Shown one piece after another: positions 26,001 through 36,954 of a DNA stretch of 64,000 nucleotides. Position 1 is the first letter of the stretch, and each line of letters starts with the position of its first letter. The notes below the pieces were generated by a model. It had not been told where the DNA came from. It made no database searches and saw only the letters and a list, made by a program, of their open reading frames with translations. The DNA is from Heliopora coerulea (lineage: Eukaryota; Cnidaria; Anthozoa; Scleralcyonacea; Helioporidae): positions 1,239,501 to 1,303,500 of the forward strand of contig JASJOG010000020.1 of the NCBI GenBank assembly GCA_030142905.1. The letters are read 5' to 3'. A program made the translations under genes and the position numbers.

Positions 26001-29000
26001 ATTTGGTCGTGAAACGGTTTTCCGCTGTAGCTTAAACGTTGATGTATGTGAACATCGTCCGCTCCTGTACTGCAAAGAAAAATGGTTAGCCTCGTCAAGA
26101 TGTTATGCAGTGAGATTAAAAAAACAAAAAAAAAAACGCTACCCAACCGGAGATTCATTTGCACTCTTTCGACAGTTCTTGCTCCCCCTAGAGGCTTGTG
26201 TAAAAACAATTTTTTCAGGTTTCCAAGGCTCAAGACTTTTAGCGCCTTTTAAATTACTGCAATGGGAGATTTGTAAAGAATGCTAATTTGTTTTTAGAGG
26301 TGTTCTGGGGTTTTTTTGGCATACAGTATGGAGGTAAAAGATATTCTAAAGATTGCAACTGCAAAAACTGCAGCTACATTGCGAACGATTATGTCCTCTC
26401 GGCGAAGCACATCAATGTTCAACATGTACAATTATTTTTACCCATATATATCACTTTCGTTCAGTAGTTTGGCTAACAGTCTAAATAAAGAAATGGTTAA
26501 TTTTTAATTTCTCGTACTCATTGTTCGAGACTTTTATCCTAACTTTCTATACGTGCATCCATTGACTGAGAATGCAAAACCATTAGCCACTTCTTTTATA
26601 ACGCAGCATACGACTCGAAGTAACAGCCAAAAAGTTTTAGTTGCTAATCAATAACGTTTTTCTCTCAACAAAGTTTAAGCCTGAGGATGCTTCCAACTGA
26701 TTAATTGAAATTTCTGTGCCACTATCGGAGTTGATCACGGGTTACAACCAATACGAAGTGTTGTTATATTGAAGCCTTTTTATGACGCCTTTTCTGCCAT
26801 TTCACCCTTTATGCTTAATGTAAGTGTGAATACGCTGGGCGTCTCGCAACTCCGTGAAATGAAACATTACGAAGAAAATTCGTAATTTCTAGCACATTCT
26901 CACGAACAGCAAACAAAATCTGTATCCCACGGACATTTTTAAGACGGGCAGACAACTAATAACTACAAACCGTATGTGGAATGGTATAAAACACAAGAGA
27001 CAACCTGCTTTGGTGTGTTCGTCCCGTAACTCAGTAGGGCAAACAAAAGTTTCATAAGAAGTCTTTCCTTCTTTTCTCTCTTTTTTTCGTTCCACCTCTT
27101 CCTCCCCCACCCTGGCACAGGGTCACAGACCACATTGCAGCTCATGTACACTGACTGCACGCCAGATATTCTATTGCCGACATTAGATAAATGAACGTTT
27201 TCGGTACTTTAGTTTAATGAAGAGAGCACGTCCTTGCTATGATGTCCTAGCACATCTAAATGTGTAAAAGTACATGACACGGCAATGCAAATTCCAAAAT
27301 AACAAGTGAATTCAAACTCCCTTTGTTATAATATCCGTAGTTTGACCAGTTTTATGGTTTGTGATATTTCGCTGTTCTAAGTTTTCAATTATGGACGATT
27401 CCTTGAGACCTGAATCAGTTATGTAAGATATTAACTTAGGTCATTTTATTAATACCCCTTACCACTAGCCCATGTTACTTTGAGCTAGCTTTGTGCCATA
27501 GAACGGCAAAGTTTACTGGTGAAGTGAGTTGAGACTCGACATAAGGGCCCGAATCGCGGCCTTGAACTGAAGATGTAGCCTTGACTGCTTTTCAAAGCAA
27601 TCCAGTAGGCGAGTAAAAGAAGTTGTTGTGCAGAGCCACTTGATTTCGTGACAATCGTAAGACTATAATTACGCAGTTTGGATATCTTAATGATTTGTTT
27701 TGGGGATTTCTTTGTCTTCCGGTCCTGCATATTACACAAACCATTACATCTCCGCTACAAACTTCGAATAAAATCAACTAAAAGCAAGAGCAAATTACTT
27801 GACTTTGTTTGTTCTTCAAGTCGCACCATGAAGGTTTCAGGATTCAGTCCCTCGACTTACGCATGCTAAGCAGTTAAGAGAAGAATCCTAACCACGCAAA
27901 GACGATTCAAACGTATTGTTAACTTTTCTTCACAGAGGAAGTAGAAATTGGACGGTTGATGTTTTTAATAAATTGCAATTATTTGGAGGTTGATTAGGAG
28001 ACCGCCTTCTTGCAGTAACTGATAAAGTGAATCAATTAAACGAAACTTGCCACGGAATCATTAACGTTCGTGTTAGGTTTTCAAATGGAACGAATTCGAA
28101 CAAGCTCGCACGCTCGAGGACAGTGAGGAACCCAAGTGATAATTGTTGGTCGTGAGTATAAATTAAAACAAAAATTCGAAGATCTTTCCCTTGTATTAGG
28201 ATTCCTCTTGAACTCAGATTATCTCTGTTTGTGGTAATGCCTCTGGGAGTATTTGGAAGTAACGTTGGCGTCAGAGATTCGTCGTCTACAGGAATTATGC
28301 TTTATTGTAGGTTTTATAAATTGATTAAGTTAAAACCAAGCACTAGAAAGGATGAAAAACGCCTTTAATTCGCCGTCCTAAAAGAACTTGACTTGGTGAC
28401 TGCGTGGGTTAATACCTTGCTTTGATATTCGGTGCCTCCCCGTGAACTTGAACTGAACAAGATAAAGTATGAAACGGCACGAAACCGAAGACCAAGGCGT
28501 TGCGTCTTCATCCTTTATGTCAATTCAAGATGATAAGTTAAACGAAGTCGAGTGATGATTTCTATCTTTTATATTTAATTGTTTTGCTGCATAATGCGCC
28601 CTATGCTTCAACCTTTGGTTGATGGTCAGTCGAGAAGAACATGATTAAGAACTCTTTGACAATATCCACGTCGGGCAAAAACCTAGATTCTTACATCTTG
28701 ATCTAAACCGCTCTGAGAACCATCACATAGCGACGACAACCTGGGCTTTCAGTTTCCTTTCTCTAAGACTGTACTCAACTTTAATACTACCTTCGAAGGA
28801 ACTACCCTACGGCCCTCTTTTGAAACTACTCAAAAGCGTTCAGCAAGGGACAACAAATTTACTTGCTTACCAAAAATTTCCTCACCTTGTCTCCTTGCTT
28901 ACGTATCTTCCTTCACGGAACAAAGACTGAAGGATCAAAATTACAAAGTAGACTCCTCGGAACACAATTATCCTGCTTATCTCTGTGAGTATCTTGTTCG

Positions 29001-30464
29001 ATTCGTCCAGAATCTTTGCTGGAGGTTAGATTTGAGTGACTAGCTTATAACAACTTCCTGCTTTAGGGCCATTAAGTACATGTCCACCGATGATGCACTT
29101 GAAAATCCATTTACATATATAATGCTCAAAAATTATAGAATTTATCCTCTGTCAATAAAATGGCCTAGAAACAAGTAGCAGTTTCCATAAGGAATTGCAA
29201 CACTGAATGTATGGCAGATTGCTTAACGAATCAATGGGTACTGAGGCAAGTGTTGTCTCGATGTTAGACTTATTTGTGCGTCTTTTTTAACAAAGATATA
29301 TTACGATCTGGCAGCAGTGGGTGGGATTATGGCCTATTAGAACTAAGAAATATCGGTGCGTAAAAATGTTTTCCAAAATGTTAACCTAATGTTCCTCTCG
29401 TGCAAAACATAGGTGGTGCACAAAAACTACCTTTCCTGTAAGCCAAAATGTTTCTGACAAAATTCAGAGTGATTATTGCTGCGTAAAAAGCAGGTTTGCT
29501 TCTGTAATGTGTATATCTCTTGTGTGACTAAACCAGGAAAGACGTGCTGACCATAATGCTTCCACGTGAAAGTTTGTCAGATTTCGCCGACCGTTATGGT
29601 GTTAATGAGATACGTACCATGGTATTTATTAATGTCGAAATGATTAAACGAAAATGCCGTTACGCGGTTCGTGATTGAACATTTTATTGCAATTATACGA
29701 ATATTGTATGGCCATCATTTCTTTTGATGTAGGGCTTGCGCTGATCGTTTCAAAGTTGAGTCATTTGGGAACACTTTCGATGGGACATTAACTTGTTGAA
29801 CCTTTTCAATGTAGTACTGTGGGTATATTTTAAATTCGACTAAGTGCTACAAATTTATTTGTTAGATTTTTTATATATCTTAACGTCATTAGTTTTTTTT
29901 TTTTTATCGCTATCTTTTATCGGAAAACCTTGCAGTTCAGGTAAATAGTTGCTATGTAGAGTATTCAGTTATCTATTCTGTATATTAGAATAGAATAAAT
30001 AACTAATAAAAACTTACCTTTGCAATTATACTCCTATCTTCGCTTTGTAGTCGCAAAAATTTATGAACTGAGCGTTTTCTCGGAAACAACAGCAAATGGT
30101 TGCTAAATGCATGATGCAATAGTAAAAAATAACATTTCCAACGTTTCTAAAATCGTCACGTTGAGCTAAATTTCTCACTTGCACAAACAACTTACGAGTT
30201 TATTTTCTGGGGTCAACTGTGACCTTGTATGTAAAACATTCCTTGTTAGTGCCAGTATCAAGCTAAAAGTATCGATCTTAATCACCTATATGTTGCGTAA
30301 TTACTAAGCTGTGTTACCGTGAGTAAGCGGTGTTTCTGAGTCGAAATACTGCGATGACATTGCAATACCACCCGTCTATTTGACCAGTTGTAATTTGTCA
30401 AGGATCGTAAATACGGATCACACATTACTGTACCAAGGTTCTGAGCAACCATACTAGACTTGAC
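14085..30464. other. Long gene-poor stretch upstream of RGM
   Basis: The first few hundred bases should hold the RGM 5' UTR and promoter, but no TATA box or start site could be placed. Over the remaining 16 kb, open frames are short, have no recognisable domains and do not chain into exons. One possible terminal exon near 25.3 kb is listed separately. No tRNA, rRNA or strong repeat was found. Confidence 0.4.
25270..25483 (+). CDS. Possible terminal exon, unrecognised
   Basis: Just after a possible acceptor (GCCATCAG) a frame runs about 70 codons to TGA at 25481-25483. It has coding-like composition: PEIVLLAIYGKLSLEGFACY, then CIHHDFVCSADGSLVYVYRG and an amphipathic FIEMVQTIKLPPISGFLFE end. 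Three Cys residues and a G/Y-rich turn suggest an extracellular module, but I recognise no family. No partner exon was found upstream, and chance remains likely. Confidence 0.22.
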
Positions 30465-30473
30465 TATATAAAG
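30465..30473 (+). promoter_or_regulatory. Candidate TATA box
   Basis: TATATAAAG is a strong TATA match. It lies 110 bases before an ATG that opens a small hydrophobic ORF ending on a poly(A) hexamer. A start site would be expected near 30495. Chance TATA strings are common in AT-rich DNA; the combination is what makes this worth listing. Confidence 0.3.
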
Positions 30474-30574
30474 ACCAGAAGCAGCAGTACTAGACTCGAT
30501 AGTCTCAAAGGCAGGTTCGAGTTTTAACGTTTGATCATTACAACTATCAGAATGCTCTTCGAAGTCGGATTTTT

Positions 30575-30667
30575 ATGGTTGCCTTAGTGGTTGCCTTTTT
30601 GTCCTCTTCAGGATTTCGATACGTACAACAGAGTGTCACAAAGGACTTTGCCACTCATATACAATAA
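30575..30667 (+). CDS. Possible 30-residue hydrophobic N-terminus or small peptide
   Basis: ATG to TAA encodes 30 residues beginning MVALVVAFLSSSG, which resembles a signal peptide, followed by a short polar part (FRYVQQSVTKDF). The stop overlaps an AATAAA hexamer (30663-30668). An upstream ATG at 30552 opens an 11-codon ORF, which weakens the case. It could also be a first exon whose partners are missing, or chance. Confidence 0.18.
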   Translation: MVALVVAFLSSSGFRYVQQSVTKDFATHIQ

Positions 30668-31255
30668 ATTTTATAAAAGTTGACGGCTTTTGGTAACACT
30701 GAAATTACTTGGACTCTTCTGCCAGCTGTATTTCAATTCCAAATGCTTGAAAAAAACAAAAGCCAAACCTCAATCATACCGTTGATATCCTCAAAGTTGC
30801 AGTTTTGTCTAATGCAAAGTGTGCGTTGGAAGCGATGAATTCTTCCGTAGTTAAATTGCGGGTGATGGATTTTTCCCCAGGCCATGTGATTTGGGAGGGA
30901 ATAGAATAAGGAGGGAGATCGCCAAACGAAAAATAAAAACAAGGCTTTGAACGCTTAACTTTCTTTAAGCGAGCACCCTCGTAAGCACCTCTCACAAGCG
31001 ACCGCCTTTTTCTTAATCATGGGTGAGGTTTATTCATACACAAGTTAAATATCTTGTACTGAGTTTCTACCTATATGGAACCACGTTTGGTTTCTCACTG
31101 TAACACTGTAAATGAAATTATTCATGAGCGATCTCAACCATTTTAGTAGTTTTTGTAATGAAGACTATTTTGTTGTCATTTCACTCTCTCAAGCGACTCG
31201 GCCTCTTTTAACAAGATGGTGAATATTGGGTTTATTAATTGACTATGAGTGTCGC

Positions 31256-31298
31256 CCGGACGATCAAACTACCGGACGATCAAACTACCGTACGATCG
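31256..31298. repeat. 16-bp tandem repeat, about 2.6 copies
   Basis: CCGGACGATCAAACTA occurs twice head to tail, followed by a partial third copy with one change (CCGTACGATCG). Confidence 0.8.
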
Positions 31299-32134
31299 TT
31301 TCGCGATTTCTGACGCAATCTGTTGAGAGAAGGTGCTCTTTCAGGAAATTTTTAAAGACAAAACTTCATCTGTTGTTCAGGTTTAGCACCGTTGACACTT
31401 CGTACTAAGACAACTTTCATACTTCAGTAGCAAAGAAACTTAACGAGGCTTAAATCAAACGTTTCGTTGTTTAAACTAACAAAATGTTTAAATATTTATC
31501 GATACATCATGAAAGTATTTTGACATGTAATTACAAACGGATAATAAAACCTTCGTGTTGTAAAGAAGGTGTTGCTGAAGGTGTTGCTAGTTTAGATAAC
31601 TAAACGGATTAAAGTTTCTTATTAATAGAAAGCTTATTTACAACTACAGCAATTTAAAAGCAGCAATTATTGTTGTGCACTAGGCATCCTATATATTAAT
31701 ATAATCTATTATTATTATTATATTATAATAGATCATGTTTCCCACCTAGTGAATCTCTAGCCAATGTTTAAAGACATTCTATCACATGATTTAGCCCGTG
31801 GTCATTGTAGCATTGTTCATGTCTTAAAGTTGCTATCACTCGATTTGGCTCGTAGTTCTCCTCACGTTTTGTTAAGTCTTGTAAATCGTAAAATCGTATA
31901 ATTGATCCCTCAATTATCGTCACCTTGTTCTTATCATAAAGTTAGAATTAGAAGATTCAATCAGCAGTCCCTCTGATCTTGTTCCTCAGTTAAAGTCGTC
32001 AATCCATTTATTACTGCTGCTTTTCTTGGCTTATTCTACCGTCAACACTCGTTGTAGTGGACGCTACTTGACCATTGTTTAATTTCTGAAATAGCGAGAG
32101 TCCGCAATACCGAGGTGCGATCAAAGACTCGTGA

Positions 32135-32348
32135 TTTAGCAATGTAATATAAAACAAAACAGATTCCGAAAAATAACATCTTGTGAATTCAAAATTAGAG
32201 TTAGAGCAAAACAAAAGTAAGACTGTAATAGTCTCACTTTTGTCTTGCTCTAACTCAAATTTTGAGTTCACAAAATGTTATTTTTCGGAATCTGTTTTGT
32301 TTTATATTTTTTCAAGTTGTCGGCTGGTTGTGGTTTTTAGCAATGTAA
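32135..32348. mobile_element. 161-bp near-perfect palindrome flanked by 13-bp direct repeats
   Basis: The palindrome runs 32147-32307, with arms of about 78 bases and only a few mismatches around the loop GTAAT (AGACT..AGTCT). The arms begin ATATAAAACAAAACAGATTCC. TTTAGCAATGTAA occurs at 32135-32147 and again at 32336-32348, which looks like a target-site duplication. Some 28 bases lie between the palindrome's right end and the right direct repeat. A young hairpin element is the simplest reading. Confidence 0.55.
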
Positions 32349-34079
32349 AATGTGTATGTATGCCCACGAAGTACAATGCCGTTTTCGGTGCAATAATTCC
32401 ATCACAGTTTATATAATAATGTTTAAGAACAGAAGACGAGTGGGTGTCACATCTGTAGAGACTGGGCTGAAAAAGCGAAGATGCACGATAGTCAACAGCC
32501 TACATCCACTACACTGACTCAAAAACAAACTTTTCGAAAATTATTCTATCACAAAAGCTTTGGAGTTGACGTCTGACAAACAATATTAAGCTAATTGAAA
32601 TAATCCAGATGTTCGCTTTACTGAAAGAAATACAATAAAATTTTCCTTTTGGGGCTTAATAGGCATCCGTAATAGCAGGAGTACGGAATAGCATGCAAAA
32701 GTTGTTTCAGGTAAAACCAATATAGTTTTCGCCGGGGGGCTAGCTCCTGTTTGTAATAACGAGGTGTCCATAAGGCGAGAGTTGACTGTATTTTGCGAGG
32801 ATCTAGTGGTCTAACAGTATTTCGATACCCATAACCTGGGACAGTTAAAGAGCTGGCTTAGTCATCTTATAACGTAACAAGCTTTTCATACCAACGAACT
32901 TGCATGGTTAAGGACGATTACTCTGCGTAGCCCCACTACTCGTTGTCGCACCACGGTTGGTTGTCACAATCATGAACACCTAAGTATGGGCACTCGAACA
33001 TACCACCACGTATTCCATGATTCCCGATACCAAACTGGTATTATAATCCTATGCATATGCTTGTCAGATTAAAAAACTAAAGGTTCTAAGCTGATCTTCC
33101 CACTAACCGCGTCGATTTTTTTCAGTCATAGAGCAACAGTTTTCCGGGCACATAAAGAATGCATGAATGAATATTGATTTCCCGGTAGCTGGAATAAGTG
33201 TCCCTTGTCGTCCTTAACGCCCCAGGATCTAAATGCCAAAGTAAAATCACATTAACCTCGATTATTCCAACAGATACTAACTATTAAATAAATGACTCAT
33301 TCCAAATGTATCATCTGCTCAATTAACTCCTCTCCCCCCAGAAAACGCCTCTCTCCTGGTAACACCCGTCCGGAATAAACATCTCTCTTCAACATACCAG
33401 GGTTCTCCCAAGGTTGGGCCGGTGTTGGTTTGGTGAGACCGGTGTAACTCTGCTTCCGACCAGAGCATCTTACCGTAACTATTTTCATAGTGACTGCAAG
33501 GTTAAAAACAGTAAGCAAGATTAACTTATTATCTGTGTTGAAAACGAAACAGTAGCTTGAATAAGACATGCATCTTGTTAATCGATCCACCACATCTTGG
33601 AGGGTACCAGGGAGTTGTACGGTCCCTGTAATAAAGGTCCCTCTATCGTTAGCGCTTAACTCCGAATAAACGCCCCTCTTGAATATTAGCTCGCTGCGGT
33701 GAATGTTAAGCAAACCCAAGGAAACTTAAGAAAAGCTCTTCAGAACTGACACGCCCCGTGCCAACGTCCCGCTGGAGAAACTGAACTCCAAGCAGAAATA
33801 TAGCATAGAAAAGAAGGTACAACATTTCTGTCCTTTATACGTTTCAATCCATCATCTGCAATCTTCCCTCCAGCTTGAAAAATTTTCTCCACAACCTTTT
33901 TTGTCAGAATCAGGATTATGAAATCAACTTTATGTAAAACTGAGCAAGAATATTGATGGACAATTTCACTTCTTGAGTTCGAAAGATTAAAATTAAATCT
34001 CTATGCAAAGCATCTCCAGAAGAGTTCGGTTTCATTGTAAATGCTTAGGGCAACTAAAATGATAAATACCATCTTTTTC

Positions 34080-35060
34080 GGGGACGCTTGCTTGAGTAAA
34101 TTGAATTGGTGATTCCCTTGTAGCTAGAACGCTCGAGTAAGAACGTTAAGTGTCCTTAGTGCCTAAATCCTAGTTTTGCCTGAGTGTAGTGAATCACTGA
34201 CATTCTGGCTGTCAACCACGCCAGCTTGAGAGTGGTCAATATTGCCTGCTGCGCTAGAGCACTAGAGTAAGGACACGAACATGCCTATTGCTGGAATGCC
34301 GGTACGACAGGTTAAGGTGAAGTATTTATTGGCTGTCACAGTGCCGTGGTAAAAACGTTTAGGTCCTTTGCATTTGTTTGGCAAACTAAACTGAATCGTT
34401 GATTCCTTATCTGTCAGTGACCACCAGTATTCAATATTCCTGTATCAGCCGGAGTGCCAGTGCAAGAGGTTAATTACGTGTCCCAAGCGCCAGAATGGCA
34501 ATTTGCCTGTTTTAAGTGGATTGCTGATCCACGGCTATCTGAGCTGTTGAGTTAAGGTTCAATATCTCTCTGTCAGCTAGTGTCAGAGCGATATCCTAAG
34601 TGTCCTAAGCGCCAGCGTGTCAGTTTGCCTGAGTGAAATGTTTTATTGATCCATTGGCCTCTAAAGAGCCTGAGTGTTTAATATATCCATAAGTTTCAGA
34701 GTGAGTACGAAGAATTGTTTCACGTCCGATTGCCTTGCCTGACGTCTGCACGAAAAACTTGGGGTATTGTCCTCCGTACCCAACAGCCAGAATAGGACGT
34801 GAATGTCCTTGAGCGCCAATTTTCCGGAACAAAGAGAAATATTGATCTCGTGGCCGCTAGAGCGACAGAGTAAGTGTCCATTGCAGCCGATGGCGTCAGG
34901 GTGCTGAAGTAAGGTGGCAAGTACTGATGTCGCCGTTGTGCGAGTTTACCTTTGCAAAACGGGTCATTGATTAGCATTTGCAAAGCGGCCGAATAAGTGG
35001 TGTATGCCTCAAGTAGTCACGGACTACGAATTAAGTGTCCAACATGTTTTTGATTGCTGC
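34080..35060. repeat. Degenerate minisatellite
   Basis: Loose copies of one theme recur in order: GTGTCCTAAGCGCCAG, GCAATTTGCCTGA, TTGATCCacGGC, CTAGAGC..AGAGTAAG. The GTGTCC-type landmarks fall near 34150, 34481, 34602 and 34805. Spacing of about 120 bases or multiples points to an old tandem array with lost or scrambled units. No ORF spans it. Confidence 0.45.
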
Positions 35061-36954
35061 ATGTCGGATCTGCAACCAAAGCAAAGAGAACGGCTTCCAG
35101 AAAAGGCGAATAGCTCGACGTAGTCCACCGATGACGTTTCCCCGCTAACTTACGTTTGTAACACGCATGCGCAGTGGCTGTTCACATTTTGGGTGAGAGA
35201 CCACCGTTCGAACTGACTACACGAGTATCTTTAGATTCAAGGAAAGAACGTTGCTGTTCACTACTCATTACACGTGCGTCTTGAGCATTATGACTGGTGC
35301 ATCATAACTGCAATAACAAAAGGAAAATAACTTTAACATTCTCTTAGTTCCAGGAAACTGTGTTGATTCTTTTTACGAAAATCTTTGCTCGGTCTTGAAA
35401 GATAATTTGGAGGAACTTTGAGGTGTTCCTGCAGCCAACCTGAACCAATTCAGCTTGGCAAGTTTATTTTGGATCTCTTTTACGAACATGGATAGTCGGT
35501 GCTGGCCTGATAAGCTAAAATGGAACTAACACTTGGGATTCCTGAATCATGCTACTCAACGTCCACGACATACTGCCAGACGAGTGAGTTGCTTCGAAGA
35601 ATAGAATAAATGCTATGTGACCCGAAATAAAGAAAACGAATTAGTGAATCAAATATAAGCTTATGGAAAACGCAGAAATGCAGAAAAGCTCCTAATGAAT
35701 TTATTGACGTTATTGACGGAATAGATATAAAGAATTTTAAAAGATCCTACATAAACGGTGGTTGGCTACAGTAAAAAAAACCCAAAAATGACCAGGCACT
35801 TTCTCACCGCGAAATGGAAACTCAAGTTGGATACTGTTACATTTTCCACACCTTTTCTTTTTTGAAACTAATTCGTCACTCTGGACCACTACTCTTTAAA
35901 CTTTTATGAAGTTGTTTCCTAGAATAAGCCAAAAGGCTAAGCATTTCTGAGATTTTCTTCGAACGTTTGCCCATGAGGGGGGTCGCACTACCTTAAAATA
36001 TAGGTGGGCGAGTACAGGATTTAGGACAGAGCGTTAAAGTGGGGTTGCAGTTTAATTACTTTTAAATCAAAGATCCCGAAGTAAAACGTCTATAAGCGAT
36101 TTGTTTAGATGTGTTTGTGTACCCGAGAAATACAATATTCATTCTGCTGTTTTACTCTTCTCGACTGTCATTTTACTAGTTACCTGTCAGCTCCAAGTTC
36201 ATGCGTAGAAATTTCTTTCTACCGTGCTCTTGGTAATGGTCGTCGTGGTCGGTTGGCGGAATACTGCCACAGACTCGCCCGAGGCCTAAGAGTTGCACTT
36301 TTCGCAACTGATGCTGGTTGGGTCGCTTAATATGGAGTCCATTTCGTGTGTCTTGATCGTCTTTGCGATTGCGCGAGCGAGTTATCGAGTCCAGACTCGA
36401 AAGTGGTTTTCCGGTGGGGTTGACACTCGTTTACCAACATCGACATTTATAACACACTACCACTGAGTGATAGGGCAACATCGAGAAGCAATCCCGTGGT
36501 AAAAGCATTCACAAAATAATTACTGTAGCTGTCGACTTAAATTCGACAATATTCACTGCAACCACTTAACACGGCCACGATATCAAATCACACACTTTTT
36601 ACCGAGGCACGATAAAGAAAATACCGAGTAATTTCCAACGAGAGGAAAAAAAGCAACAAAAACAACAAGAGAAACATACTGAAAACGAAAAAAAATATCA
36701 TAACACCCACTTTTCTTTCTTTACTCCAGACGGCTGACAAAACCGACCACCCATCGTGCAAGAAAAAAGTGTTACAAAAATTATTCAATTGAGGCTGATA
36801 GTGTCTTACATGTTTATCAAAACGAATGAGCGAGGACTAAATTATGGACATTTTAGTGTCATGGTCTTATTTAGTTACAAAACGGCTGAGCAACGAGATT
36901 CACGTCGTGCCAAAAGCAATGACAGTGATTGTCTTCTGTGAAATTCTCAGATTA

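Larger units (their letters stand above)
30669..36954. other. Gene-free stretch between the 30.5-kb unit and the end of PDIA3
   Basis: No supported gene. It holds the 16-bp tandem repeat at 31256, the palindrome at 32147 and the degenerate repeat at 34080. The PDIA3 3' UTR should lie in its last few hundred bases; only an AATAAG variant (minus strand, about 36870) was seen as a possible poly(A) signal. Confidence 0.4.

Noticed and set aside
33297..33719. 140-codon open frame on the minus strand
   Set aside because: Composition and repeated words such as GAATAAACGCC look like repeat-derived sequence. There is no domain and no splice partner.
34080..35060. CRISPR-like array
   Set aside because: Repeats are degenerate and irregularly spaced in an animal genome. 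A decayed minisatellite fits better.
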